Below, in pieces: positions 31,332-39,419 of a stretch of DNA of 64,000 nt. How positions within the stretch are numbered: position 1 is the stretch's first letter; each line of letters starts with the position of its first letter. The notes beneath the pieces are model-generated. The model saw only the letters and a program-made list of their open reading frames with translations. It was not told the DNA's origin and did no database searches. Made by a program: the position numbers and the translations under genes. The DNA is from Tildeniella torsiva UHER 1998/13D (GTDB lineage: Bacteria; Cyanobacteriota; Cyanobacteriia; Phormidesmidales; Phormidesmidaceae), in assembly GCA_019358835.1 (NCBI GenBank), contig JAHHIH010000012.1, positions 1 through 64,000 on the forward strand, in the 5' to 3' direction.

Positions 31332-31415
31332 AGGGGCGATAAGGTACCAGGTTCCTTTGCTCGTAGCCTGGTTTGGGCAGCAGCAATAGGAATCCGGTAT
31401 GTGTACCGAAGAGAC

Positions 31416-31694
31416 TTACTCAATCAGCACGGTTTTGGTGAGAATGGCCATCCACATCTCGACTCCGCTCGATGACCACGTTTCAGCTGCACTGGGCGGC
31501 ACGGGGATGGGGTCGCTCCAGTCGTTGGGGTCGGCGTAGCCGTGGGCGTGGAGGATTTTGATGGTGCGATCGATGCCTGCAAGGCTGCCGTAGAGCATGT
31601 GGCGCACCCGCTCTGGGCGAGCTGGTGGGGTGCTGCGCGAAGACGGCGGAAGATTGGATGCGCCGTTGGCATCGGGTTCGAGATATTCAAACAT
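31416..31694 (-). CDS. 92-aa conserved cyanobacterial protein, unknown function
   Basis: From the ATG at 31694. The core RVRHMLYGSLAGIDRTIKIL and YADPNDWSDPIPVP resembles a small cyanobacterial family I recall, which also has an N-terminal MFxYLxPD and a C-terminal MAILTK motif; all three are present here. A Pro/Ser-rich stretch near residues 15-30 and an insertion before the end look variable. Function unknown. It lies next to the 21-bp tandem array. Confidence 0.65.
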   Translation of the reverse strand: MFEYLEPDANGASNLPPSSRSTPPARPERVRHMLYGSLAGIDRTIKILHAHGYADPNDWSDPIPVPPSAAETWSSSGVEMWMAILTKTVLIE

Positions 31695-32237
31695 TGGTTC
31701 TGTCTCCAGTTTTGGTTTAGGAAGACAGAACGCGAAAACCCTAGCCACCCGCAGTTGAAGTGCAAACTGAGGGGGCTAGGGTACGATGGGCCTAGCCTCG
31801 CAATCTGCGCGTTAGATTTGCGGGGTTAGCTGTCTGTTGGTGTTACCAGCACCTTCAGGCAGCGCTAAAGTTTTCGAGTTCTGTGTAGCCACCGCTTTGC
31901 TAAACGGCTTAATGGATGAGTGTACTGATGCGGTCGCTTTCCGTCAACCGTAGAGTGGAGCATAGCTAACGGCCAGCATAATTAGATGATTTGAGTGGTC
32001 AAAGCCTTAAGGCTGGCTACTATACCTAACGCTTTGTACCTATTCAGCTTTAAACCAAGATAGTTAAGCAGACTAGATAAAATTTAGATGAGTTAGCAGC
32101 ATAATCTATATTATTTAAGGTTTTAAGATTCTGTGGAGAGACAATGGCATTTTGTTGATGATTGCCTTCACCTGTTTATCAGGCCGAGAGATAAACTTTA
32201 ATTTTGCGATTCAATACTATATCAAAAAGACTTAATA
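31695..32237. other. 543-base region upstream of the Shedu gene, GC-to-AT transition
   Basis: The first 200 bases look like the neighbours in base content; from about 31.97 kb the sequence becomes clearly AT-rich and stays so to the end of the defence gene. No ORF with a ribosome-binding site was found. It probably contains the promoter of the Shedu gene and the left junction of a transferred segment. Confidence 0.5.
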
Positions 32238-33329
32238 ATGAGCAGTTTAAAGAAAGAGATTGTCAATTTTTTACCAAAAGAATCACAGATTTTAGTGGCA
32301 GTAAAGCCCGATAGTGAGTTACCGGAAAACCTTTCAAGACATATCATTTCAAATGTGGATTTCTATAGAAGTAAAAACAGCTATATATCATTTTCTGGTA
32401 AGTTCATACCTTTAAATCTCAAAGAAAATTTGCAGATTACTTTTAGTGTTTCTAGCTCAAGAAAAATCCACAAAAAGCTTAAGCAATGTAAATGCTCTTC
32501 ACCTGCTATACCAGGCGAAGTTTTTTCAAGTCTCAATATTGCGTTATCAAAGATATCGCAAACTTATGAGAAAACAACCCGTAAAACCCCTGGCGGAAGA
32601 GTATACAGTTATCTTTTGTTTCAAGATGAATTAGACAAGATTTGGAAACCCTTAGAAATTCTCCGTGAGCGACTATATTTACCTTTAGCTCCCCACTTAG
32701 AGCCTTTATCCTGGAGCGCTCCCTTAGCTAGTGAAAGTTCTAGTACAGTAAAAGACCTCCTAACCATTTATGATAATTCTTTAAAGGTTTTTGCGGAAAG
32801 ACTAAATCATAAATATTTAGAGACTAGTGGTGATCAACCGTGGCAAACCTGGATACAGGAGAATTTTTGGCTATTTGGGTCAAACTATCGTCAGCCTGTT
32901 CCGAAAGAGAAGGTAGGGTTTAATAGTATTCCTGATTTTCTTTTTGTGACTCTAGATGGTTTCCTAGACTTTCTTGAAATAAAACTACCTCAACATCCCG
33001 TAATTATTGCAAGCAAGTCCCATTCAGGAGCATATCGTTGGTCAGCAGAAGCAAACGAGGCAATCGGACAATCTATTCAGTATTTATCCGAAATAGAGAA
33101 AAATCAATATCAAATTGCTGATAATATTCAACAAAAATATATGCTGACTCTAAGCACTATTAAGCCTCGTGCTTTAATCCTAGTTGGCTCATCAAATGGA
33201 TGGTCATTTCAGGAAAGAACAGCCCTTCGCAAATTAAACAGTTCTTTAAACTCAATTGAAGTTATTACTTATACAGATTTACTTGAACGTGGCCAATGGC
33301 TTCTCAAGATTTTTCGAGATGGCCTCTAA
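32238..33329 (+). CDS. Shedu-type (DUF4263) anti-phage nuclease
   Basis: 363 residues. The C-terminal half carries the Shedu/DUF4263 nuclease signature: PDF at 232-234, FLEIK ending at K249 (a PD-D/ExK arrangement), SGAYRWSAEANEAIGQSIQYL, and a later IKPRALILVG strand. SduA proteins are DNA nucleases that give phage resistance on their own. The N-terminal 190 residues are of a different, variable type that probably senses the phage. Codons are AT-rich, unlike the surroundings, indicating horizontal transfer. A glycine-zipper gene follows on the same strand. Confidence 0.83.
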   Translation: MSSLKKEIVNFLPKESQILVAVKPDSELPENLSRHIISNVDFYRSKNSYISFSGKFIPLNLKENLQITFSVSSSRKIHKKLKQCKCSSPAIPGEVFSSLNIALSKISQTYEKTTRKTPGGRVYSYLLFQDELDKIWKPLEILRERLYLPLAPHLEPLSWSAPLASESSSTVKDLLTIYDNSLKVFAERLNHKYLETSGDQPWQTWIQENFWLFGSNYRQPVPKEKVGFNSIPDFLFVTLDGFLDFLEIKLPQHPVIIASKSHSGAYRWSAEANEAIGQSIQYLSEIEKNQYQIADNIQQKYMLTLSTIKPRALILVGSSNGWSFQERTALRKLNSSLNSIEVITYTDLLERGQWLLKIFRDGL

Positions 33330-33611
33330 TTCGCTTAAATGACAGCAATCGTAGGGTACGTTATCGACTCTAGGGTTGCTGCAATCCTCAGCTCTCTTCC
33401 TGATTGAAACGCACCATTCTATTTGTGGAGAGATCGCCCAACGGTGCGTCAAACAATACTTTTTTGTCAAATCCAGCTTTACGATGTCAACATAGTCTTG
33501 GTGAATTTGAAGAAATATTTGAATTGTTTTGCTTTTCTGTAGCTGCTTCAATTTGAACTAGGTAATAATTTTCTTGACGATAAGCTTTAGTAATTTTCAA
33601 GGAGAGTAATT

Positions 33612-33815
33612 ATGTCCTCAGATAGCAATGCAACGGAAGCTGTGGCATATGCAGCCGGTGGTGCTGCAGCTGGTGCAGGTGTAGCGGCAACCGTTGGTGG
33701 TATGGGTTTGGCTGTTGGCGGGACAGCTGTTGCAATTACTGCTGCACCAGTTGTTGCCGCTGGTGCTGTAGTTGGTTTAGCAGCTTATGGATTGAAGAAA
33801 GCGTTTTTTGGATAA
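33612..33815 (+). CDS. 67-aa glycine-zipper membrane microprotein
   Basis: The ATG at 33612 has GGAGA seven bases upstream. The product is almost entirely Gly, Ala and Val, with dense GxxxG/AxxxA spacing over residues 12-60 and a basic end (YGLKKAFFG). This predicts one or two closely packed helices in a membrane, as in holins and pore-forming peptides. It lies 282 bases after the Shedu gene, same strand, and a terminator hairpin follows. Whether it belongs to the defence unit is inference. Confidence 0.7.
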   Translation: MSSDSNATEAVAYAAGGAAAGAGVAATVGGMGLAVGGTAVAITAAPVVAAGAVVGLAAYGLKKAFFG

Positions 33816-33859
33816 TATTGGGCTTTCTTCGAAAATATACATTTTCTAAACAATTTTTG

Positions 33860-33888
33860 TAGGGAGCGAGTTTTTCTTGCTCCCTACT
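33860..33888 (+). terminator. terminator after the glycine-zipper gene
   Basis: GTAGGGAGC pairs with GCTCCCTAC around an 11-base T-rich loop, 44 bases after the stop codon. Confidence 0.6.
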
Positions 33889-33925
33889 GTCGCTTTAAAT
33901 CAATTAGTGCGATCGCAGATCTCCT

Positions 33926-34097
33926 GTAGGTTGGGTTGACGAAGGAAACCCAACAATCCCAGAAGGATTTTACTCTCACCCACCGTGGTATTGCATAGTG
34001 CTAATTCATGTTGGGCGTTGGGTTACTTTCCTAGAAAGTTGGGCGTTGGGTTACTTTGCTAAAAGACAAAGCCTACGCTAGCGCAATCCAACCTGCT
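33926..34097. mobile_element. foldback (MITE-like) element, copy A
   Basis: About 172 bases. It begins GTAGGTTGGGTTG and ends CCAACCTGC, giving inverted ends. Inside is a tandem duplication of GTTGGGCGTTGGGTTACTTT and a GCCTACGCTAGCGCAA segment. A related copy lies at 34463-34582, with the small acidic gene between them. Confidence 0.6.
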
Positions 34098-34139
34098 ACC
34101 TAACGTTCATCGCCATTAATCTTCAAGACCGCAATAAAA

Positions 34140-34349
34140 TTATTCAGAATCTTGGTCATCGTCTTGACCCATACCTACGCCGTCTTGGTCGCGGCGCTCG
34201 TAAGGCATCTGAGGGGCAACAGCAGGATTCGCAATAATTTCTCGGGGGTCTTTGTCGTAGCCGCCCTTATTGACTAGGTCACGGGAATCAAAGGTCTCCG
34301 CATCAGTGGATTGGGCGTTGTCGGGATTGTTGTGTTGATTCTCAGTCAT
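34140..34349 (-). CDS. 69-aa acidic disordered protein
   Basis: A hydrophilic, Asp/Asn/Gln-rich protein (MTENQHNNPDNAQSTDAETF at the start, QDDDQDSE at the end) with no hydrophobic core, so probably intrinsically disordered. No family recognised. It lies between two foldback elements, within an accessory stretch, and has only a weak ribosome-binding site. Confidence 0.5.
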   Translation of the reverse strand: MTENQHNNPDNAQSTDAETFDSRDLVNKGGYDKDPREIIANPAVAPQMPYERRDQDGVGMGQDDDQDSE

Positions 34350-34462
34350 AAAACCACTTCTTTTACATCGGCTCCTAGGAGCGCTTAACTGCTAGCGTAA
34401 GCAGTAACAGCGATCGCTTCATCCCTCATCCGCTATACATTGAGTGCGATCGCAGATCTTTT

Positions 34463-34582
34463 GTAGGTAGGTTGACGAAAGAAAACCAAAAATCCCAGGT
34501 GGCATTACACAGTGCTAGATTAACGGCGGGTGTTGGGGCACTCTGCGAGAAGGCAAAGCCTACCCTAGCTCAACCAACCTAC
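34463..34582. mobile_element. foldback (MITE-like) element, copy B
   Basis: About 120 bases, starting GTAGGTAGGTTG and ending CAACCAACCTAC (inverted, 11 of 12 matching). Its flank GCGATCGCAGATCT is shared with copy A, as is the inner AAAGCCTAC-CTAGC segment. It lacks the internal duplication of copy A. Confidence 0.58.
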
Positions 34583-34603
34583 TGACTCCTCCTTACCGCC
34601 AGC

Positions 34604-35206
34604 ATGCGCATAGCAATCCTCACATTTCAGGGTTTCAACGAACTGGATTCTCTCGTTGCACTGGGCATACTCAACAGAATCAAGCAGCCAGACTGGCAAG
34701 TGACCCTGTGCTGCCCCGAGCCAACTGTCACATCAATGAACGGAGTCACAATCCAGGCTCAATCCAGCCTCGACGAAGTTGACGCTGCCGACGCCGTCAT
34801 CATTGGCAGTGGCGTCAAAACCCGCGAGGTAGTCGCTGACAAAGACCTTATGTCGCGGCTGCGCCTAGATCCCCAACGCCAATTGATCGGAGCGCAATGC
34901 TCCGGAACGCTCATCTTGGCAAAGCTCGGCATGCTCGGCTCCGTACCCGCCTGCACAGATCTCACAACAAAGCCCTGGGTTCAAGCAGCCGGGGTCGAAG
35001 TTCTCAACCAGCCATTCTTCGCAGCGGGTAACGTCGCCACAGCCGGCGGCTGCTTCGCCTCGCAATACCTGGCAGCCTGGATCATCGCCAAAAGCGAAGG
35101 CGAAGAAGCTGCAAAGGCAGCATTGCACTACGTCGCGCCCGTGGGCGAAAAAGAAGAGTACGTCTCGCGGGCCATGAAAAACATTGCTCCGTATCTTGAG
35201 CGCTGA
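34604..35206 (+). CDS. DJ-1/PfpI family protein
   Basis: 200 residues with the class I glutamine amidotransferase-like fold. The nucleophile-elbow cysteine is C99 in IGAQCSGTLIL, with an acidic residue (E13) of the FNELDS segment near it, as in DJ-1. Members act as glyoxalases, deglycases, chaperones or isonitrile hydratases. None can be chosen here. The upstream edge is the foldback element, which ends 21 bases before the start codon. Confidence 0.85.
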   Translation: MRIAILTFQGFNELDSLVALGILNRIKQPDWQVTLCCPEPTVTSMNGVTIQAQSSLDEVDAADAVIIGSGVKTREVVADKDLMSRLRLDPQRQLIGAQCSGTLILAKLGMLGSVPACTDLTTKPWVQAAGVEVLNQPFFAAGNVATAGGCFASQYLAAWIIAKSEGEEAAKAALHYVAPVGEKEEYVSRAMKNIAPYLER

Positions 35207-35341
35207 CGCCTAACCTCCTCTAAGCCATCACTCGTCACCACCTGCCATCCCCAGTCCGCCGATTTCTTAAGTTGTGTCATGGGTAAGATGTCGCAGTGAC
35301 GCTGGTCTGGTTTAGTTGAGTCAGGCCCTGTGAGGTGCGTG

Positions 35342-35800
35342 ATGTTTCCAGCCTGGTTAGTGATTGCAGTAGTGGGGGTGGCGATCGCCTCTGCCTCCAG
35401 CCTGCTCAGCTCTCGCGACATTAAGTGGTTTAAGCGGCAGCGTCGCCCCGACTGGCTGACCTTTGAGTTCGCCATCCCCATCGTGTGGACGGTAGTATTT
35501 ATCTGCGGAGGCTGGTCGGCCTACATAGTTTGGAGGCAAACCCAGAGCTGGTGGTTCATGGCGGGGTACGTCTTGCTAGAGCTGCTAATTGTCAGTTACA
35601 CCCCAGTGATGTGCAAACTGCAAAATTTGCGCGCGGGCACGGCGATCGGGGCGGCGGGGTTTGTGTTTGGGCTACTGCTGGCCTGGCCGGTGGCGCAGGT
35701 AGACACCAAAGCCTTTCTCTTGCTGCTGCCCTACCTACTGTGGAGCCCAGTGGGAACGCTAATTACCTGGCAGATGGCCCAGCTAAATCCGGGCCAGTAA
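35342..35800 (+). CDS. TspO/MBR family protein
   Basis: 152 residues with five hydrophobic helices, as in the translocator protein TspO: the WLTFEFAIPIVWTVVFICGG block corresponds to the family's PPxWxFPIVW helix. TspO binds and degrades or transports tetrapyrroles in cyanobacteria and other bacteria. The start is the ATG at 35342, with TGAGG seven bases upstream. The conserved Trp pattern is partly altered, so this is a divergent member. Confidence 0.75.
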   Translation: MFPAWLVIAVVGVAIASASSLLSSRDIKWFKRQRRPDWLTFEFAIPIVWTVVFICGGWSAYIVWRQTQSWWFMAGYVLLELLIVSYTPVMCKLQNLRAGTAIGAAGFVFGLLLAWPVAQVDTKAFLLLLPYLLWSPVGTLITWQMAQLNPGQ

Positions 35801-35864
35801 AGCGATCGCGCCATCTGGCACCCGTGCAGTCAGCCAAACATCGCCTCAATCCTGCACGCGCCTG

Positions 35865-36272
35865 CTACTCCGGCTGGCGGGTAGCAATGCCCAGGGTTGC
35901 CCCTTCAATCTCGCGCAGCTGATCCATCACCTCGATCACTCGCCCGTGGTTAACGGCCTCATCGGCGTTAATCACAATTACCGACTCCTGGGTTTCGCCC
36001 ATCAGGTCGCGCACGCCGCTCTGGAGATCTGCAAGGGCGATCGCCTCTCGATTCAGCGCAATTTCACCCGACTCTTCTACCGAGACCGTGATGCGAGTGC
36101 GTTCTTGCTGCTCGGCACTGGCCGCCTGGGGCAAGTTCACGGGCAAAGCCTCCGTCCGGGTGAGAAACAGGCTAGACATAATGAAAAACGTCAAAATCGC
36201 GAAGATGACATCGATCATCGGCACAATGTTGAGCTCAAACTCTTCTTCTGGCTCTTCGGGAAGGTAAGACAT
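35865..36272 (-). CDS. exbD: ExbD/TolR family biopolymer transporter
   Basis: 135 residues: one N-terminal membrane helix (IVPMIDVIFAILTFFIM) with the proton-path aspartate in the PMIDV motif, then a periplasmic domain. Together with ExbB it turns the proton gradient into motion for TonB. It lies 48 bases downstream of exbB in the same orientation. Confidence 0.92.
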   Translation of the reverse strand: MSYLPEEPEEEFELNIVPMIDVIFAILTFFIMSSLFLTRTEALPVNLPQAASAEQQERTRITVSVEESGEIALNREAIALADLQSGVRDLMGETQESVIVINADEAVNHGRVIEVMDQLREIEGATLGIATRQPE

Positions 36273-36320
36273 GGGTGGGTAGGTGAGGGGTGGATGGGTG
36301 AGTAGAGGCGCAGGCCTGCG

Positions 36321-36968
36321 CTACCTCGCGTAGGATTCTGCTTTGAGCTGGCTTTTGCGGTCGTAGTGGGTTTCGTAGAGGATCTCAAGCTGCCCGCTGT
36401 ACTCTTGAATCAGGGCCACCTGTCGCCGGTAGAGGCCCTTGAAAAGATTGGCAAACAGCAGCATAAAAATAGCCACGACCATGCCTGAAGCTGTGGACAC
36501 TAGGGCTTCGGCAATCCCGCCGGTTACGGCAGCCGCATTGGTGCTGATGTCTCCGATCTCTAAAGCCCCGAAGGCTGCAATTAGCCCCAAAACAGTGCCC
36601 AGCAAGCCCAGCAGTGGCGAGAGCGTGACAATCGTGGCAAAAATTGTATTAAATCGGCGCAGATGAGGTAGTTCTGCCTGCATAGCGCTGAGCAGGGCCA
36701 AATGGAACTGGCTAGGCTTAACGTCTTCTAGCTCTAGCGCTTCGAGAAAAATGCGGGCTGTGGGCAGATTTATGTTTTGCCGCAGCTTGGCATAGACATC
36801 CATCGGGGCCTGTCGGTAGGTGCGCAGAATGTCTTGCATGACCGGGCGCTGGCTACGGCTGATGCGAAACCAGAAGATGAAACGCTCAATGATGAGCGCG
36901 ATCGCCAAAATTGAAAACCCCAGCAGCGGCCACATGACGATGCCGCCCGCCGCAAAAATGGTACCCAT
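36321..36968 (-). CDS. exbB: ExbB/MotA/TolQ family proton channel
   Basis: 215 residues with the MotA/TolQ/ExbB three-helix layout: one N-terminal helix (VMWPLLGFSILAIALIIERF), a cytoplasmic segment, and the two C-terminal helices with the LLGLLGTVLGLI and GGIAEALVSTASGMVVAI signatures lining the proton channel. It is the first gene of the exbB-exbD unit and is divergent from the TonB gene. Confidence 0.94.
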   Translation of the reverse strand: MGTIFAAGGIVMWPLLGFSILAIALIIERFIFWFRISRSQRPVMQDILRTYRQAPMDVYAKLRQNINLPTARIFLEALELEDVKPSQFHLALLSAMQAELPHLRRFNTIFATIVTLSPLLGLLGTVLGLIAAFGALEIGDISTNAAAVTGGIAEALVSTASGMVVAIFMLLFANLFKGLYRRQVALIQEYSGQLEILYETHYDRKSQLKAESYAR

Positions 36969-37269
36969 AGGTTTTTGTTGAAAAACAGTGTCAAGAAGTA
37001 TTCACTCCGATTTGCGATCCAATGTCAAGGATTACTTGAGTATATTTCCATTAAACCCTAGATGATTAAGGGCGATCGCGGGGTTAAATCATAGGCAGTC
37101 AGATCCCTGTATTCTCTGGTGAGCATGACTTACAGATCTAGCCTCGAGTCTTGTCTGGGCTTTTCTGCTCAGGCTATGGTCAATTTAAAAGAGCCTCTCT
37201 TAATGAAACTCTTTGCTATTTGTGTAAGATGGCTAAGAAGATTTTTGCCGTTTTCTTGGGCAAGTGCTA
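36969..37269. other. 301-base divergent promoter region of exbB-exbD and tonB
   Basis: It is fairly AT-rich and should hold both promoters. Because such systems are usually iron-controlled, I looked for a Fur box (GATAATGATAATCATTATC-like) and did not find a convincing one. Confidence 0.4.
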
Positions 37270-38742
37270 ATGAGTCTCTCAGAAACTTGTAGTCAACAGC
37301 ACCAGCAGGAGCAAGTGCAGCTCCGCAAGATTGTGCTGTGGGGGCTGTTGGGCTCTGTTGGCGTACATGGAGTAGGGCTCAGCCTCAGCCAGCTCAATAT
37401 TTGGCAGAAGCTGGCTGCTAGCGATGACATTGTGCCAATCGAGCTGGTTGTTACCGAACCCCTGCCCGATACACCTGAGGTCATTCCCGACCCTGCGCTT
37501 CCCGCAGAACTCAGCACCCAAACCAATGACTCCCTGCCAGGGGGCGGGGGGGGTGGCGGGGGCTTTACGGCAGCTCGGGCCGCAGCACCCCCGCCCCCTG
37601 CACCTGTAGCACCTCCCATAGAGCAGGTTGCTCAACCCGAGCCCGAGCCGGTGCCAGACGTACAGGCTGAGCCAGAGGTCGATGAGCCAGCGGTTGAGCC
37701 GGAGGCAGAAGCCATAGACGATCCCTCTGAAATCGCTGAGGAGACACCCTCAGAAGACTTGGAACCCGAGACCGCAACTGCTGAGCCTACCAACTCTCAG
37801 GCGGAGAGCCTGGGCGATTTTTTGCGGCGTCTACGCGACTCCCAGGCCGAAGCTGAATCGGCTACGGCTGGAGAGGGCAATGTGCCCAACGCCCCAGCTG
37901 GTGACGGAGCAGGGCTAGCCACCGCTCCCTCTAACGGCAGTGGAAGCGGGAGTGGAAGCGGCAGCGGGAGCGGCAGTGGCAGTGGTAGCGGGAGCGGCAG
38001 CGGGAGTGGGAGCGGGAGCGGGAGTGGAAGTGGCAACGGGAGCGGTGCAGGACAGGGATCCCGTACCGTTGCCTGTCAAGACTGTGTGCGACCCAATTAT
38101 CCCCGCAGCGCTTTGGATGCCGGGGCTGAGGGGCAGCCTATGGTCAGCGTCGATATCAACCCCGACGGCAGTGTGCGCAGCGTGACGCTAACCCGCTCTA
38201 GCGGCAACCCAGAGATTGACCAAGCGGCGATCGCGGCAGCCCGGCGATCGCGCTTTCAACCTGTCGCTGGTGGAGCCAGTGTGCCCATTGAGTACGACCT
38301 CACCATTGAAGGGTCTCGTCGCAACCGCGAGGCCCAGCAGCGGGGCGAGCGCCGCGCCGTAGATTTGCCGACGACCCCATCCGCCGCTGATGCTGCCCCA
38401 ACGGCCACCGAACCAAACCCAGCTCCCGAGGCCGCTCCAGAAGCTGTGTCAGAAGACAATCCGCCCGCTGAAGCCTCTGAAGCAACACCGGCCCCCGCCG
38501 CAGACTCGGCTCCGCCCTCTGCCAGCCCAGAACCGGCTGCTGAGCCCGAACCTGAGCCTGAGCCCACTACTCCCCCTACCCCAGCAACTCCGCCCCCGGC
38601 CCCCGCTGCTCCACCTCCGGCTCCAGCCGCTCCGCCTCCGGCTCCAGCCGCTCCGCCTCCGGCTCCAGCCGCTCCACTGCCAGCCCCAGCGACTCCGCCC
38701 CCGGCCCCAGCCGAGCCCCCTGCGCCATCGGCTGACTCTTGA
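37270..38742 (+). CDS. tonB: TonB family protein with GS linker and Pro-Ala tail
   Basis: 490 residues from the ATG at 37270. A cytoplasmic N-terminus and one helix (about 21-40) are followed by a long Pro/Glu-rich periplasmic spacer. A run of about 16 Gly-Ser dipeptides follows (roughly 223-255). Next is the TonB C-terminal domain (about 262-350), with CQDC at its start, the NYPRSALDAGAEG block and the ARRSRFQP strand. Unusually, some 140 more residues follow that domain: acidic Ala/Pro/Glu sequence ending in PPPAPAA repeats. It is divergent from exbB-exbD, which should power it. Confidence 0.9.
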   Translation: MSLSETCSQQHQQEQVQLRKIVLWGLLGSVGVHGVGLSLSQLNIWQKLAASDDIVPIELVVTEPLPDTPEVIPDPALPAELSTQTNDSLPGGGGGGGGFTAARAAAPPPPAPVAPPIEQVAQPEPEPVPDVQAEPEVDEPAVEPEAEAIDDPSEIAEETPSEDLEPETATAEPTNSQAESLGDFLRRLRDSQAEAESATAGEGNVPNAPAGDGAGLATAPSNGSGSGSGSGSGSGSGSGSGSGSGSGSGSGSGSGNGSGAGQGSRTVACQDCVRPNYPRSALDAGAEGQPMVSVDINPDGSVRSVTLTRSSGNPEIDQAAIAAARRSRFQPVAGGASVPIEYDLTIEGSRRNREAQQRGERRAVDLPTTPSAADAAPTATEPNPAPEAAPEAVSEDNPPAEASEATPAPAADSAPPSASPEPAAEPEPEPEPTTPPTPATPPPAPAAPPPAPAAPPPAPAAPPPAPAAPLPAPATPPPAPAEPPAPSADS

Positions 38743-38910
38743 ACCGTAGGAAGCCCGTAGCTAGGCTGGCGTGGCGATTTACAGAGAACAACCTTTCGGA
38801 CTTGTCTAAATCTGTCTATTTTGGCGAGAGAGGATTATTTCCCACGATAGAGACTGGCCTCTTGGCTAACCCTATAGGCTGCTGTCAATCACGTTATTGA
38901 GAGAACACCT

Positions 38911-39117
38911 ATGAAAGCATCTCGCTGGATGGCTTTGCCGCTTCTGCTTGGGCTATCTACGCTGGCAGTTGCCTGCGACACTCCCCAGGACACCGAGGCC
39001 GATGAGCAGTTAGAAACCAACCCGACTGGGGCTGAGCCGCTGGAGGGTGAGGCAGTAGAAGGTACTGAAGGGGCTGAAGGTGAAGGTGTTGAAGGCGAAG
39101 GTGCCGAAGCGGATTAA
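38911..39117 (+). CDS. small acidic lipoprotein
   Basis: 68 residues: a signal peptide with lipobox LAVAC (cysteine 22) followed by Asp, which in many Gram-negatives marks retention in the inner membrane. The mature part is very acidic, with Glu-Gly repeats (EGEGVEGEGAEAD) and no hydrophobic core. It lies 168 bases behind tonB on the same strand. The function is unknown; an accessory role in the TonB system is possible. Confidence 0.72.
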   Translation: MKASRWMALPLLLGLSTLAVACDTPQDTEADEQLETNPTGAEPLEGEAVEGTEGAEGEGVEGEGAEAD

Positions 39118-39248
39118 CAGCACCTGCCCCAGAGGACTGTTGAGAAATTTCTAAGGGAGACGCGTTGTAGCCCGGTGGTCTTTGGCCTAGGGCCATACGG
39201 TTGCTCCCTTCAGTAGATCGCAAAATCCCCGCAGCCCTCACCCCCTAG

Positions 39249-39272
39249 CCCCTCTCCTCCCTGGGAGAGGGG
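39249..39272. repeat. CCCCTCTCC/GGGAGAGGGG palindromic repeat
   Basis: A short inverted repeat (CCCCTCTCC ... GGGAGAGGGG) with a related GGGAGAGGG 40 bases on and a relative near 30273-30300. It is a common dispersed intergenic motif. Confidence 0.45.
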
Positions 39273-39419
39273 AGCAGGAAAACCCTTGAAAGTCTCTCTC
39301 TCAGCTTGGGAGAGGGATTTAGGGTGTAGCTTGCTTCCCGCAGGGTGGGCTAGATCTTGTCGGGAGACATTGTTTTCGATCGACTGAGTTTAGCAAGTTA
39401 TACAAGAGTCCTGACGACC

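Noticed and set aside
33279-33551. 90-codon minus-strand frame at the end of the Shedu gene
   Set aside because: Overlaps the Shedu coding end, AT-rich sequence with no ribosome-binding site.
36969-37269. Fur box between exbB and tonB
   Set aside because: No 19-base inverted GATAAT-type sequence is present, despite the likely iron link.
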